Assembly: GCA_016711295.1 (NCBI GenBank)
Contig: JADJTE010000026.1
Location: forward strand, 1 to 11,551
Source of the DNA: Sphingobacteriales bacterium
GTDB lineage: Bacteria; Bacteroidota; Bacteroidia; Chitinophagales; UBA2359
Length of the DNA: 11,551 nt
Direction of reading: 5' to 3'
This document shows, piece by piece, positions 1 through 6,853 of this stretch. Every line of letters starts with the position of its first letter. Position 1 is the stretch's first letter. The position numbers and the translations under genes are program-made. The notes under the pieces were generated by a model that was given only the letters and a program-made list of their open reading frames with translations, was not told the origin of the DNA and did no database searches.

Positions 1-6
1 TTTAAA

Positions 7-360
7 ATGAGAATAGAACGAATACCGCCAATCGTTACCATAAAAATAACAAGAGACGAGCTTGAAATATTGTCGGAGTTGCTTGGTGCTACAAGCAATA
101 GGCTGAGTGCTATTCGCGAGGAGGGAACTTTGGCAGTTTCATTAGCTTCGTTTGTATGCTACTATTTTCATGTTCGCACCAAAAACATGATTGACAAGTG
201 GTATGTGCATGGCAAGAAGAAAGGCAGTCTGAAATTGCTTCATACCGAAAGCATAGCGTTAATCATGATACATAAACATAAGTCGTTAAAATGTGATTAT
301 GTTAATGCCCTATTACAACTATTGGTACAGCCTATAATGCAACGGTATGGTATTGTGTAA
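7..360 (+). CDS. Small hypothetical protein (117 aa)
   Basis: An intact frame starts at an ATG just inside the window and ends with TAA. I do not recognise the family. The N-terminal third has a beta-strand-like stretch (IVTIKIT) followed by a probable amphipathic helix (DELEILSELLGATSNRL). The middle is mixed hydrophobic (LASFVCYYFHV) and followed by a basic patch (HGKKKGSLK). No signal peptide, lipobox, Cys motif or clear membrane segment is visible, so a cytoplasmic location is inferred. The true start may lie upstream of the window, because only six bases precede the ATG. It is followed by a strong hairpin and then the IS insertions, and nothing links it functionally to the peptidase beyond them. 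It is probably a real gene because the frame is long for this AT-rich DNA and has plausible composition, but function is unknown. Confidence 0.5.
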   Translation: MRIERIPPIVTIKITRDELEILSELLGATSNRLSAIREEGTLAVSLASFVCYYFHVRTKNMIDKWYVHGKKKGSLKLLHTESIALIMIHKHKSLKCDYVNALLQLLVQPIMQRYGIV

Positions 361-541
361 TGTGCATGTGGTGTATAGTCTGTATTTGATTGCGCCTTGC
401 TGCAACAAGCCCACCGAAGACATGATGTTGCTGCCGTTGGCGCAGCCTTAGCCGCCATCTCGCACGCGCGTGTACCTTATTACAACAGCACCGCCCCCAA
501 CTTTTCAAGTTGGGGGCGGTGCTGGTTTATAGGGAGCCACT
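361..541. other. Intergenic stretch before the IS insertion
   Basis: I find no gene here. It is more GC-rich than its surroundings (for example the cgcagcc, gccgcc and cacgcgcg runs) and contains the hairpin at 486-524. I looked for the missing signal peptide and propeptide start of the downstream M4 peptidase and did not find them, so this is probably not the original left flank of that gene. Confidence 0.5.
486..524. terminator. 18-bp perfect hairpin, possible terminator
   Basis: Positions 486-503 pair with 507-524 without mismatch (arms CAGCACCGCCCCCAACTT and its complement) around a 3-nt loop, TTC. It lies 126 bp after the stop of the small hypothetical gene. The tract after it (gtttat) is only mildly T-rich, so classic intrinsic termination is uncertain. 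On the minus strand it would sit beyond the 3' end of the left transposase. Confidence 0.55.
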
Positions 542-594
542 TAGTGTTCTAACAGAAAAGTTAATACAATTAATTAATTATTAATTTGATTTAA

Positions 595-1728
595 TTACGC
601 ATCTGTTTTGTTTTATTTTGCTACCAACTTCATTATATCTATTTTTCTAATTTTCTCTTGCTTTATCTGGTAAAAAGACCAATGTACTTTTATAGCTTTT
701 TTGTTTCGTCTCATCTTGCCAAATTAAGGCTTCTTGCGCTTATATCTATGTTGGGTATTCGTCGGTCTAAGCATTGCCTTGAAAGTGCCAGAACTCTATC
801 TCTACCATGTTTAGCCCGAAGCATGCTTAGAGCGTATAATAATGAAATTCAAGGATGTTTTTATTTTTCAGGCTTCGTCAAAGGGCAGATTTTCATAAAA
901 AGCTCCGTAGATAGGTGCTAAAATTATCTTGAACAGGTTGTATTTTACTTGCATTCGGATAATGGGTATCTAAAAGCCACTTCATAAATTGGGCATAATC
1001 CGCTTTGGTTTTGCTTTCCCGTTACCATCAAATAGCGTTGCCCTGTATCTATGTCATAGGCTAACAAGACAATACAAACGCCGTTTCTTATATACTCCTG
1101 ATGTTCTTTTTAGTGCTATTGGGTTTTGGCAGGTATCGAGCAAGTACGTTACCTATCAGTTAGCGAGGTCGCTCGTCAAAGCAAATTCTAGGGATGCCAC
1201 TGAACGGAGCAGCGTAAATGTCAAAATATCTTCCATATTGGCTAAATATTCGCCATTATCATACCAATACACCATTGTCGTTTCTGCCAAGGGTTTGAGT
1301 TCACTTTTTTTAAAACTAAACGAATAGATTCATCTGATAAACTATGCTCCACAACCTAATTCAACTAATTTATCGTTAATAAGCGATAAAGTCCATTTGG
1401 ACGAACCCGCAGGAACATCACTACAAGCAATGCTCGTAATTTTGGCTTCTATGTGTTCGGTTATCTTGGGTGGTCGTCCGCTACGTGGGAGATCATCTAA
1501 GGCAGCAGAAAGTCCTTCTGAAAGATAACGACGTTTCAACGTGTAATAAGCATTTCGATTAAGACCCAAACTTTGTTCCAATACAAGCGGACCATTTCCG
1601 TCTGCCATTGATAGCAAAGCAAGGGCACGGGTAACTTTGCGACTTTTATGAGTGCCGCTTTTAGTAATACGAAGTAACTCTAACCTGTCAGATTCACTTA
1701 AATTAATAACCTTAGAAATACGTGCCAT
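595..1728 (-). pseudogene. IS630-family transposase, copy A, frameshifted
   Basis: The first 128 codons (1728 down to 1342) are open and encode the helix-turn-helix N-terminal region typical of IS630 transposases (SRKVTRALALLSMADG, LNRNAYYTLKRRYLSEG, then the linker DLPRSGRPPK). The frame stops at TAG after VELGCGA. Copy B has one G fewer there and reads on as GCEHSLSDESI, so an extra G causes the stop. Further frameshifts follow. The downstream sequence still resembles the DDE catalytic core, including the region that in copy B reads WLNMAEIE, and the stop corresponds to 595-597. The expected product is about 350-380 aa, so this copy is inactive unless the indels are sequencing errors. Confidence 0.8.
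1342..1728 (-). CDS. IS630 transposase N-terminal fragment (128 aa)
   Basis: This is the only long uninterrupted piece of the copy A transposase. It contains the DNA-binding half: an initial helix (MARISKVINLSESDRLELLRI), a helix-turn-helix around residues 35-70, and the basic RSGRPPK hinge near residues 81-87. The catalytic aspartates and glutamate lie beyond the stop. If translated alone it could bind the IS ends without catalysing transposition, but that is inference. Confidence 0.7.
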   Translation of the reverse strand: MARISKVINLSESDRLELLRITKSGTHKSRKVTRALALLSMADGNGPLVLEQSLGLNRNAYYTLKRRYLSEGLSAALDDLPRSGRPPKITEHIEAKITSIACSDVPAGSSKWTLSLINDKLVELGCGA

Positions 1729-1792
1729 TATAGTAATTGATTTTTATTAAATAAATGCAAAATTAGTGATAAATTTTTTTTTGACAGAACAT

Positions 1793-2617
1793 TAGTTGAA
1801 TTAGGTTGTGAGCATAGTTTATCAGATGAATCTATTCGTTTAGTTTTAAAAAAAGTAAACTCAAACCTTGGCAAAAAAGCAATGGTGTATTGGCACGATA
1901 AATGGCGAATATTAGCCAATATGGAAGATATTTTAGACCTTTACGCTACTTCGTTCAGCGGCACTCCCTGAATTTGCTTGACGAGCGACCTTGCCAGCTG
2001 ATAGGTAACGTACTTGCTCCGATACCTGCCAAACCCAATAGCACTAAAAAGAACATCAGGAGTATATAAGAAACAGCGTTTGTAATGTCTTGTTAGCCTA
2101 TGACATAGATACAGGGCAACGCTATTTGATGGTAACGGAAAGCAAAACCAAAGCGGATTATGCCCAATTTATGAAGTGGCTTTGAGATACCCATTATCCG
2201 AATGCAAGTAAAATACAACTCGTTCAAGATAATTTTAGCACCCATTCTTACGGAGCTTTTATGAAAATCTGCCCTTTGATGAAGCCCGAAAAATAAAAAC
2301 ATCCCTTGAATTTCATTATACGCCTAAGCATGCTTCGTGGCTAAACATGGCAGAGATAGAGTTCTCGGCACTTTCAAGGCAATGCTTAGACCGACGAATA
2401 CCCAACATAGATATGCTGGCAAGAAGCCTTTAATTTGGCAAGATGAGCGAAACAAAAAAGCTATAAAAGTACATTGGTCTTTTACCACAGATAAAGCAAG
2501 AGAAAAATTAGAAAATAGATATAATGAAGTTGGTAGCAAAAATAAAACAAAAACAGATGCGTAATTAAATCAAATTAATAATTAATTAATTGTATTAACT
2601 TTTCTGTTAGAACACTA
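1793..2617 (+). mobile_element. IS630-family insertion sequence, copy B (5'-truncated)
   Basis: This is the same element as copy A in opposite orientation. It starts abruptly inside the transposase at the codons for VELGCE and runs to the 3' end CTTTTCTGTTAGAACAC followed by TA at 2616-2617. Its 5' end and the first ~120 transposase codons are missing. The breakpoint is exactly at a TA adjoining the end of copy A, which fits copy A having inserted into copy B at that TA. The other half of copy B should then lie left of 542, but it does not, so a later deletion or recombination must have removed it. Confidence 0.8.
1795..2564 (+). pseudogene. IS630-family transposase, copy B, 5'-truncated and frameshifted
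   Basis: This remnant keeps the catalytic half in pieces. Recognisable segments, in different frames, are the first core stretch (CQLIGNVLAPIPAKPNSTKK), LLAYDIDTGQRYLMVTESK, the second aspartate segment (LVQDNFSTHSYGAF), and the glutamate segment (HYTPKHASWLNMAEIE). The end reads WQDERNKKAIKVHWSFTTDKA and stops at 2562-2564. This order matches the IS630 DDE core. The frame changes several times, for instance near 1875-1910 where copy A has different C, A and T run lengths. It cannot encode an active enzyme as read and lacks the DNA-binding half. Confidence 0.8.
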
Positions 2618-2755
2618 AAAAGTTTAAACGGACACTTTGTCGAAATAAATGACCTTAGCACCACCCCGCAATTAAGCGAGCAAGCGGCATTAGAAGGCGT
2701 TTTAGACCAAATCGGAGCTACTACCTACGCATGGCAAGACCCCATTTTTGAGGGT

Positions 2756-3868
2756 ATGTTGAAAAATGAACGCCAAGACCCAGCAGCAACTAACTATCCC
2801 AAAGCTGAACTTGTCATTATCGAAAAGGGCTTATTAGGCGAGCACCCAACACCCGTTCTTGCCTACCGTTTTGACATTTACACCTTAGACCCTTTGGGTA
2901 GAAGCGAGTATTATGTTGACACTAATTGTGGCGAAATTGTGTTTACCGACCCCATTATGAAGCACGCAACGGCGGAAACTCGCTATTCAGGTTTTCGCAC
3001 TATCGAAACACAACTATCGGGTGGCTCTTTTCGCCTTGTAGATGCTACACGAGGAGGGGGAATCACTACATGGAATGCAGATAATTTGAGTATGTCTTTC
3101 AACGCGGCAGTGCATTTTACGGATAATAATGACAATTGGACAGCAGCAGAATTTGGCAATGCGAACCAAGATAATGCCGCCTTAGATGCGCATTGGGGAG
3201 CAGAAATGACCTACGACTATTTCTTACAACGACATAGCAGGAATAGCATAGATAATGCGGGTTCTGCTTTGAATAACTATGTGCATGTAATAGTTGCAAA
3301 TAATGGAAACAATGCTTCTTGGGACGGGCAGAGAATGATATATGGCGATGGTGATGGCACAACTTTTTCGCCACTTACCTCGTTAGATGTAGTGGCACAC
3401 GAAATTGGGCATGGATTTAGCGACAAAACGGCAAACCTACTATATCAAAAGGAATCGGGAGCTATTGACGAATCATTAAGCGATATTTGGGGAGCTATTG
3501 TCGAATTTTTTGCTGCTCCCGAAAAACAAACCTATGTGATGTCCGAGGATATCAGCCTTAGCGAAGATGCCTTGCGTTCTATGTCCAACCCAAAATCATT
3601 TGACCAACCCGATACATACGGCGGAACGAATTGGTTTGATGTTAATGGCACTAATTCCGACGACGATTGGGGCGTTCATACCAATAGTGGGGTAATGAAC
3701 CATTGGTTTTACTTATTAGCCGAAGGCGGAAGCGGTACAAATGACAATGGAGACACTTACAATATAACGGGTATAGGCAAACTAAAAGCAGCCAATATTG
3801 TTTACCGTGCCGAAAGCAATTATTTTACTTCGACCACTAATTACTTTCAAGCAAGAGCAGGTGCGTAG
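2756..3868 (+). CDS. M4 metallopeptidase, propeptide end and catalytic domain fragment
   Basis: The first ATG in frame is at 2756, but coding content extends upstream to the IS end, so this Met is probably internal. The fragment has the end of the propeptide (AELVIIEKGLL...AYRFDIYTLDP), then the catalytic domain. Zinc ligands and catalytic residues are all visible: HEIGH at 3398-3412, the glutamate of DESLSD at 3470-3472 (24 residues after the first His, the same spacing as thermolysin H142 to E166), and the DWGVHTNSGVMNHWFYLL segment with the transition-state His at 3677-3679. The fragment ends early at TAG within the C-terminal helical subdomain because of the frameshift. The family cleaves peptide bonds before hydrophobic residues; its specificity here is unknown. 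Confidence 0.85.
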   Translation: MLKNERQDPAATNYPKAELVIIEKGLLGEHPTPVLAYRFDIYTLDPLGRSEYYVDTNCGEIVFTDPIMKHATAETRYSGFRTIETQLSGGSFRLVDATRGGGITTWNADNLSMSFNAAVHFTDNNDNWTAAEFGNANQDNAALDAHWGAEMTYDYFLQRHSRNSIDNAGSALNNYVHVIVANNGNNASWDGQRMIYGDGDGTTFSPLTSLDVVAHEIGHGFSDKTANLLYQKESGAIDESLSDIWGAIVEFFAAPEKQTYVMSEDISLSEDALRSMSNPKSFDQPDTYGGTNWFDVNGTNSDDDWGVHTNSGVMNHWFYLLAEGGSGTNDNGDTYNITGIGKLKAANIVYRAESNYFTSTTNYFQARAGA

Positions 3869-3909
3869 CGGCAGCACAAGACCTCTATGGATCCAATTCA
3901 ACCGAGTCG

Positions 3910-4506
3910 TTGACGGTTGCCCTTGCTTGGTACGCGGTGGGTGTAGGATACGACCCAACCGCTTCGCATTACATTGTCGGACCAACCCAGCTGACACCTG
4001 GCTATGTGGCTAACTACTCCCTTAATCCGTATTATAATGCCACTAACTATGTTTGGACTATCCCCGGCGGTTGCGCTACGGGCTATTGTTGGGCAATTGT
4101 TTCGGGGCAAGGCACCAGCAATGTAAGCATAAGAGCGGGTAGCACGGGTATCAAAACCATTACGTGTAGGGCATATCTAGGCAATACCTTGCTTGGTTCT
4201 CAATATATTACTGTCAATGTTCAAACCCCAAATACAGGCGGCGGCTCATCAGGCGGCGGCAATCCTTGTGGTTCTATTGCTTCATTCAATGGGGTAATTT
4301 ATCCACCCACGCCCTGCAATGGCGGAGGGCTCATAGCACAACATGTCTATTTTAAAGAGATAACCATTTTTGACCTTGTTGGACGAATAGTAAAGCACGA
4401 GACAAATGTAGACCAAGTTGATACAGAGTGTCTGCCCCAAGGTATGTATATGGTACGTGCTACCTTAGATAACCAAGAAGTCATCATTAAAAAAATACTA
4501 AAATGA
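3910..4506 (+). CDS. M4 metallopeptidase C-terminal part: PKD-like domain and T9SS sorting region
   Basis: In the restored frame, coding resumes at about 3865 (VAAAQDLYGSNSTESLTVALAWYAVGVG), which completes the M4 domain. Next comes a PKD-like beta domain (roughly 3970-4235, with YVWTIPGG and YITVNVQ), a GGGSSGGGN linker, and a C-terminus reading ITIFDLVGRIV...LPQGMYMVRATL...IIKKILK. That ending matches the second half of a type A T9SS sorting domain (I-x-D-x-x-G-R, then L-x-x-G-x-Y). The usual first half with a YPNP motif is absent, so the sorting domain is unusually short. The ATG at 3910 is only the first Met in frame and is not a real start. Confidence 0.75.
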   Translation: MTVALAWYAVGVGYDPTASHYIVGPTQLTPGYVANYSLNPYYNATNYVWTIPGGCATGYCWAIVSGQGTSNVSIRAGSTGIKTITCRAYLGNTLLGSQYITVNVQTPNTGGGSSGGGNPCGSIASFNGVIYPPTPCNGGGLIAQHVYFKEITIFDLVGRIVKHETNVDQVDTECLPQGMYMVRATLDNQEVIIKKILK

Positions 4507-4847
4507 AAAACAAATTATCAATCTGCGCGGTCATTTTATTATTCATTTCCTCTTGTGACGGTAAGGTAAAAGACCATTACCAGGGCACTTATCCTTCTTG
4601 CTTTCAGGCAGAGTTGGATAGTCTGCTCAGTAAGCCGCCAACAACGCCAAAATTTAAATTAGCGAAATACTATTATAACGATGAATATGTTTATATTAAA
4701 AGCGATTATCAAAATGTAAATTATTTTTTTAATCCAAGAAATGAACACTGTTGGATGGTTTGCTTTTTTAATGGATTTATTGGTTCAGATTGCTATGGTT
4801 GGGAAGATGCCGAATTTATCGAAATAGTATGGGAAGATCCGAGATGA
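4503..4847 (+). CDS. Small lipoprotein, translationally coupled to the M4 peptidase
   Basis: An intact 114-aa frame overlaps the peptidase stop codon by four bases (ATGA, 4503-4506), a classic arrangement for translational coupling. A lipoprotein signal peptide is clear: basic N-terminus, hydrophobic core (ICAVILLFI), lipobox ISSC with Cys18. The mature part has a Tyr-rich strand region (AKYYYNDEYVYIKSDYQNVNYFF), paired Cys (HCWMVCFF and SDCYGWED) and ends EIVWEDPR. The pattern of a short strand-rich core with Cys, a Gly/aromatic segment and an I-W-x-D-x-R ending resembles small Bacteroidota lipoproteins of the DUF6970 kind; this is from memory and tentative. Coupling suggests a partner, anchor or inhibitor for the peptidase, which is inference. 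It is one of only two intact frames in the window. Confidence 0.8.
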   Translation: MKNKLSICAVILLFISSCDGKVKDHYQGTYPSCFQAELDSLLSKPPTTPKFKLAKYYYNDEYVYIKSDYQNVNYFFNPRNEHCWMVCFFNGFIGSDCYGWEDAEFIEIVWEDPR

Positions 4848-4886
4848 TTTCATCGGTATAATATCTAAAAACCGCTGCCAATAGGG

Positions 4887-5015
4887 AAGTTGAAGTTTGT
4901 GAGTGAAGCGGTTTAGCTCTTCGTAGCAAGTGAAATTGCCTCGCATCAAGTTAAGCGCGAAATAGCAGAGGGACGGTTTAGTGCTTCGTAGCAAGTGAAA
5001 TTGCTGCGCACCAAG
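4887..5015. repeat. Two-unit ~65-bp tandem repeat array
   Basis: Two units share the core CTTCGTAGCAAGTGAAATTGC, with CGTAGC at 4922 and 4987 (period 65). Between the cores lies CATCAAGTTAAGCGCGAAAT, then AGCAGAGGGACGGTTTAG. The same unit is repeated 12 times at 8652-9430. Within a unit, GCGC(GAAAT)AGCA can pair with TGCTGCGC and TGCT with AGCA, so each unit could fold into a small hairpin. Reading frames across it on the minus strand come from the repeat and are not counted as genes. Confidence 0.8.
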
Positions 5016-5139
5016 GTGAAAACCACCGCCAACAATACACAGCCGTCCATCCGCATCGAGGCGCGTGCGTGAGATTCGGGCGAATCTCCCGCGCGAGAAC
5101 ATACGGCGGCTGTGCGGGCGTTGGCGGCGATTATGCGAA
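5016..5139. repeat. Palindrome-rich cap element, copy 1
   Basis: This 124-bp element directly follows the tandem repeats and recurs at 9431-9557. Outer stem: CCGCCAAC (5026-5033) pairs with 5120-5127, and CACAGCCG (5038-5045) pairs with 5107-5114, separated by an AATA/CGGGC internal loop. Inner stem: GAGATTCG (5071-5078) pairs perfectly with 5081-5088, extended by six more pairs (5064-5069 with 5090-5095, one G-T wobble) after one mismatch. It could be a structured RNA, a cruciform or a recombination site. No coding potential is evident. Confidence 0.75.
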
Positions 5140-5261
5140 ACAAGTTGTATAGTTTCGGAAAAACGCTAGCCATCGGTGGGCTAACCCAAAACACCACTTG
5201 AAAGAAAGGAGTAGGGATTTATTTTAATTTACTAAACAAACTTATAAAAAATAATATAAAA
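5140..5261. other. Intergenic leader of the serine protease gene
   Basis: No gene is visible. The last 50 bases are very AT-rich (a run of taaaaaataatataaaa before the ATG), typical of a Bacteroidota start region without a strong Shine-Dalgarno site. A promoter is expected here, but I could not place a convincing -33/-7 pair (TTTG / TAnnTTTG) with the right spacing. Confidence 0.4.
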
Positions 5262-5873
5262 ATGAAAATCTTTAAAACAAAAAAAGTTAGACAAGTAAAT
5301 TACTTTGTTGCTCTGCTACTATTACTACTAAATAGCAGCATCGTTTTTGCGCAAGTCAGAATACAAAACTCTGTCGAGCCTTTAGTAGGTAAAAGAGGAG
5401 TGCATGGGGTGTTTAGAAAAATACCCAAAATATGCGTTGCCCCACTACAAGTACGAATGGACTCCGCTATGCGCACGGCAGCAACAAACCCATATCAACA
5501 AGGTATTGGCGTGCCTATTGACGTGAACATAACGATGGAGAATGCGGGTAAATGGAAAAAAACAAAAACACACCGCATTTGGAGTGTAGAAATCGAGGTT
5601 GAGGGTGCAGACCAAGTATTAATTGGGTTCGACAAAATGAATTTGCCTGAAAATGCCGAATTATACTATTATAGTTCTGATAAAAAAAACCTAGCTAAAT
5701 CTAAAATACCTTTTTTAAATAAAATATTCGGCGAACGAGGGCGCGTTGCACTGCCAGCCCTTAATAGAAATGGCACTATTTCTTCAGTAATCATAGAATA
5801 CAGAGAGCCGATTCAGCCTTATGATACTGAAAGGCAATTCAGAATAAATAAAATCATTTTTACCGTTTTTTAA
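5262..5873 (+). CDS. Serine protease piece 1: signal peptide and N-terminal propeptide region
   Basis: The ATG at 5262 is the real start: it is followed by a signal peptide with basic N-terminus (KIFKTKKVRQ), a hydrophobic core (ALLLLLLNSSIV) and a likely cleavage after VFA, before QVRIQ. The mature part is a beta-rich region (WSVEIEVEGADQVLIGFDKMNLPENAELYYYS) of the sort that precedes the catalytic domain in lysyl-endopeptidase-like proteins. It ends FTVF-stop in a run of six T where seven would keep the frame open (F-L-N-K-R-T-S-L-R-S-I-E-D). Confidence 0.85.
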   Translation: MKIFKTKKVRQVNYFVALLLLLLNSSIVFAQVRIQNSVEPLVGKRGVHGVFRKIPKICVAPLQVRMDSAMRTAATNPYQQGIGVPIDVNITMENAGKWKKTKTHRIWSVEIEVEGADQVLIGFDKMNLPENAELYYYSSDKKNLAKSKIPFLNKIFGERGRVALPALNRNGTISSVIIEYREPIQPYDTERQFRINKIIFTVF

Positions 5874-6853
5874 ATAAAAGAACATCTTTACGCAGTATTG
5901 AGGATGCCGAAGGCGGTTCTTGCGAGATAGATATCAATTGCCCCGAAGGCGTTTGTTGGCATAGTGAAGGGATGGCAATTGGCAATATTGAAATTTCTGG
6001 AGGCGAATATGGAACAGGTGTATTATTAAATACAGTAGCAAGTGATAATAAAATTTATTTATATACTGCTCGCCATGTTGTATCTAATTTAGATGATTTT
6101 AATATACAATTTTCTTCTGTTAATTTTCTGTTCAAATCAGATGCCTGCAACAGCCCAAGTAACTACGAAGTAATATTTTATCCCATAACAGCAATCCGTG
6201 CAATAAGCACCATTAATGATTTTGCCTTATTAGAGTTAGAACCCAACCCCAACCCTGCCGCTAATGATGACCACAAACTAACCTATATGGGCTGGACAAG
6301 AGACAGCAATCCGCCATTAACACCAATAACCTGCTTACACCACCCAGACGACCCAACAGTAGGAGGTACTTTTCCTTTGAAAATATCACCAAGTCAAAGT
6401 ACGGTAATAACAAATGATGTTGCCGTAGAATTTGGCAGCCCTGTTGGTTCTATTGGTTCGGGTCATCTTTGGCGAGTCCAGTTCCCTATTGGGCAAAGAG
6501 TTAATAATGGTTCATCTGGCTCGCCTCTGTTTGATGCAAACCATATAGTTCGAGGGCATCTTGTAGGTGGCGAAACAGACTGCGATGTAGTAGGCAATAA
6601 TTGGTACGGACGTTTTGATATAGCTTGGGAAGGCGAGGGCACACCAGCTACTGCCTTGAAATACTGGTTAGACCCTAATAATACAAACCCACAAAGTGCT
6701 CCTACTCGAAATCCAATACAATTTGAATGTATAAGTGGGGGCGTGACCCCACAAGCAAGCATAAGTGCGTTTAATGTTAATAGCGTTATGCCGATAGGTA
6801 CTGATTATTCTTTTTTTTGGACAATAAGCGGCGACGCCTACCTTTTTATATGA
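5870..6853 (+). CDS. Serine protease piece 2: catalytic domain
   Basis: The frame is open from the homopolymer at 5870; its first ATG is 5972, which is internal. It begins CEIDINCPEGVCW, as in lysyl endopeptidases, where such Cys form disulfides near the mature N-terminus. The catalytic triad is visible: His of LYTARHVV at 6074-6076, Asp of NDFALLEL at 6218-6220, and Ser of NNGSSGSPLFD at 6515-6517 (aligned with the second residue pair of GDSGGP). The residue before the Ser is Ser rather than Asp, as in lysyl endopeptidase. The primary specificity cannot be read with confidence. The frame ends when one extra T in CCTTTTTA shifts it to a TGA at 6851. Confidence 0.85.
   Translation, partial: LNKRTSLRSIEDAEGGSCEIDINCPEGVCWHSEGMAIGNIEISGGEYGTGVLLNTVASDNKIYLYTARHVVSNLDDFNIQFSSVNFLFKSDACNSPSNYEVIFYPITAIRAISTINDFALLELEPNPNPAANDDHKLTYMGWTRDSNPPLTPITCLHHPDDPTVGGTFPLKISPSQSTVITNDVAVEFGSPVGSIGSGHLWRVQFPIGQRVNNGSSGSPLFDANHIVRGHLVGGETDCDVVGNNWYGRFDIAWEGEGTPATALKYWLDPNNTNPQSAPTRNPIQFECISGGVTPQASISAFNVNSVMPIGTDYSFFWTISGDAYLFI

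Larger units (their letters stand above)
542..1794 (-). mobile_element. IS630-family insertion sequence, copy A (both ends present)
   Basis: The element is about 1.25 kb and bounded by TA on both sides (542-543 and 1793-1794), as expected for IS630/Tc1-mariner transposition into TA. Its ends are imperfect inverted repeats: TAGTGTTCTAACAGAAAAG at the left, and the complement of the right end reads TAATGTTCTGTCAAAAAAA. It carries one transposase gene on the minus strand starting at 1728. The transposase frame is broken, so this copy is unlikely to be autonomous as read. The same ends flank the MITE at 9866-9973 and the right end of copy B, so the family is active or recently active in this genome. 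Confidence 0.85.
542..2617. repeat. Large inverted repeat formed by the two IS copies
   Basis: The left arm, 542-1367, is the reverse complement of the right arm, 1793-2617. The arms are about 825 bp and the spacer is 425 bp (1368-1792), holding the transposase N-terminal region and IS 5' end. The arms are nearly identical; in the outer ~200 bp most differences are T-run lengths of 4 versus 5, with a few substitutions. Such a foldback can extrude as a cruciform and is prone to inversion, deletion and misassembly. Confidence 0.8.
2618..4506 (+). pseudogene. M4 (thermolysin-family) metallopeptidase with PKD-like domain and T9SS sorting region, 5'-truncated and frameshifted
   Basis: This was a secreted zinc endopeptidase. 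The reading frame is open right up to the IS end and reads SLNGHFVEINDLSTTP, typical of an M4 propeptide, so the IS junction removed the signal peptide and the propeptide start. The catalytic domain, a PKD-like domain and a sorting-type C-terminus follow. One frameshift at about 3865 separates the catalytic part from the rest: GCG TAG should read GCG GTA (V-A-A-A-Q-D-L-Y-G), a loss of one G from a GG pair. Restoring it gives a continuous M4 C-terminal subdomain. The stop overlaps the start of the next lipoprotein gene. As read the gene is dead; if the frameshift is an error it still lacks its start. Confidence 0.85.

Noticed and set aside
658..1327. Plus-strand frames of 87 and 112 aa
   Set aside because: They lie antisense to the IS copy A transposase remnant and have no independent support.
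542..2617. Composite transposon with cargo between two IS copies
   Set aside because: The space between the arms is only the IS's own 5' end and transposase N-terminus; there is no cargo gene.
4785..5197. Minus-strand frames of 105 and 83 aa over the first array
   Set aside because: Same cause: they cover the repeats and cap element and overlap the end of the intact lipoprotein gene.
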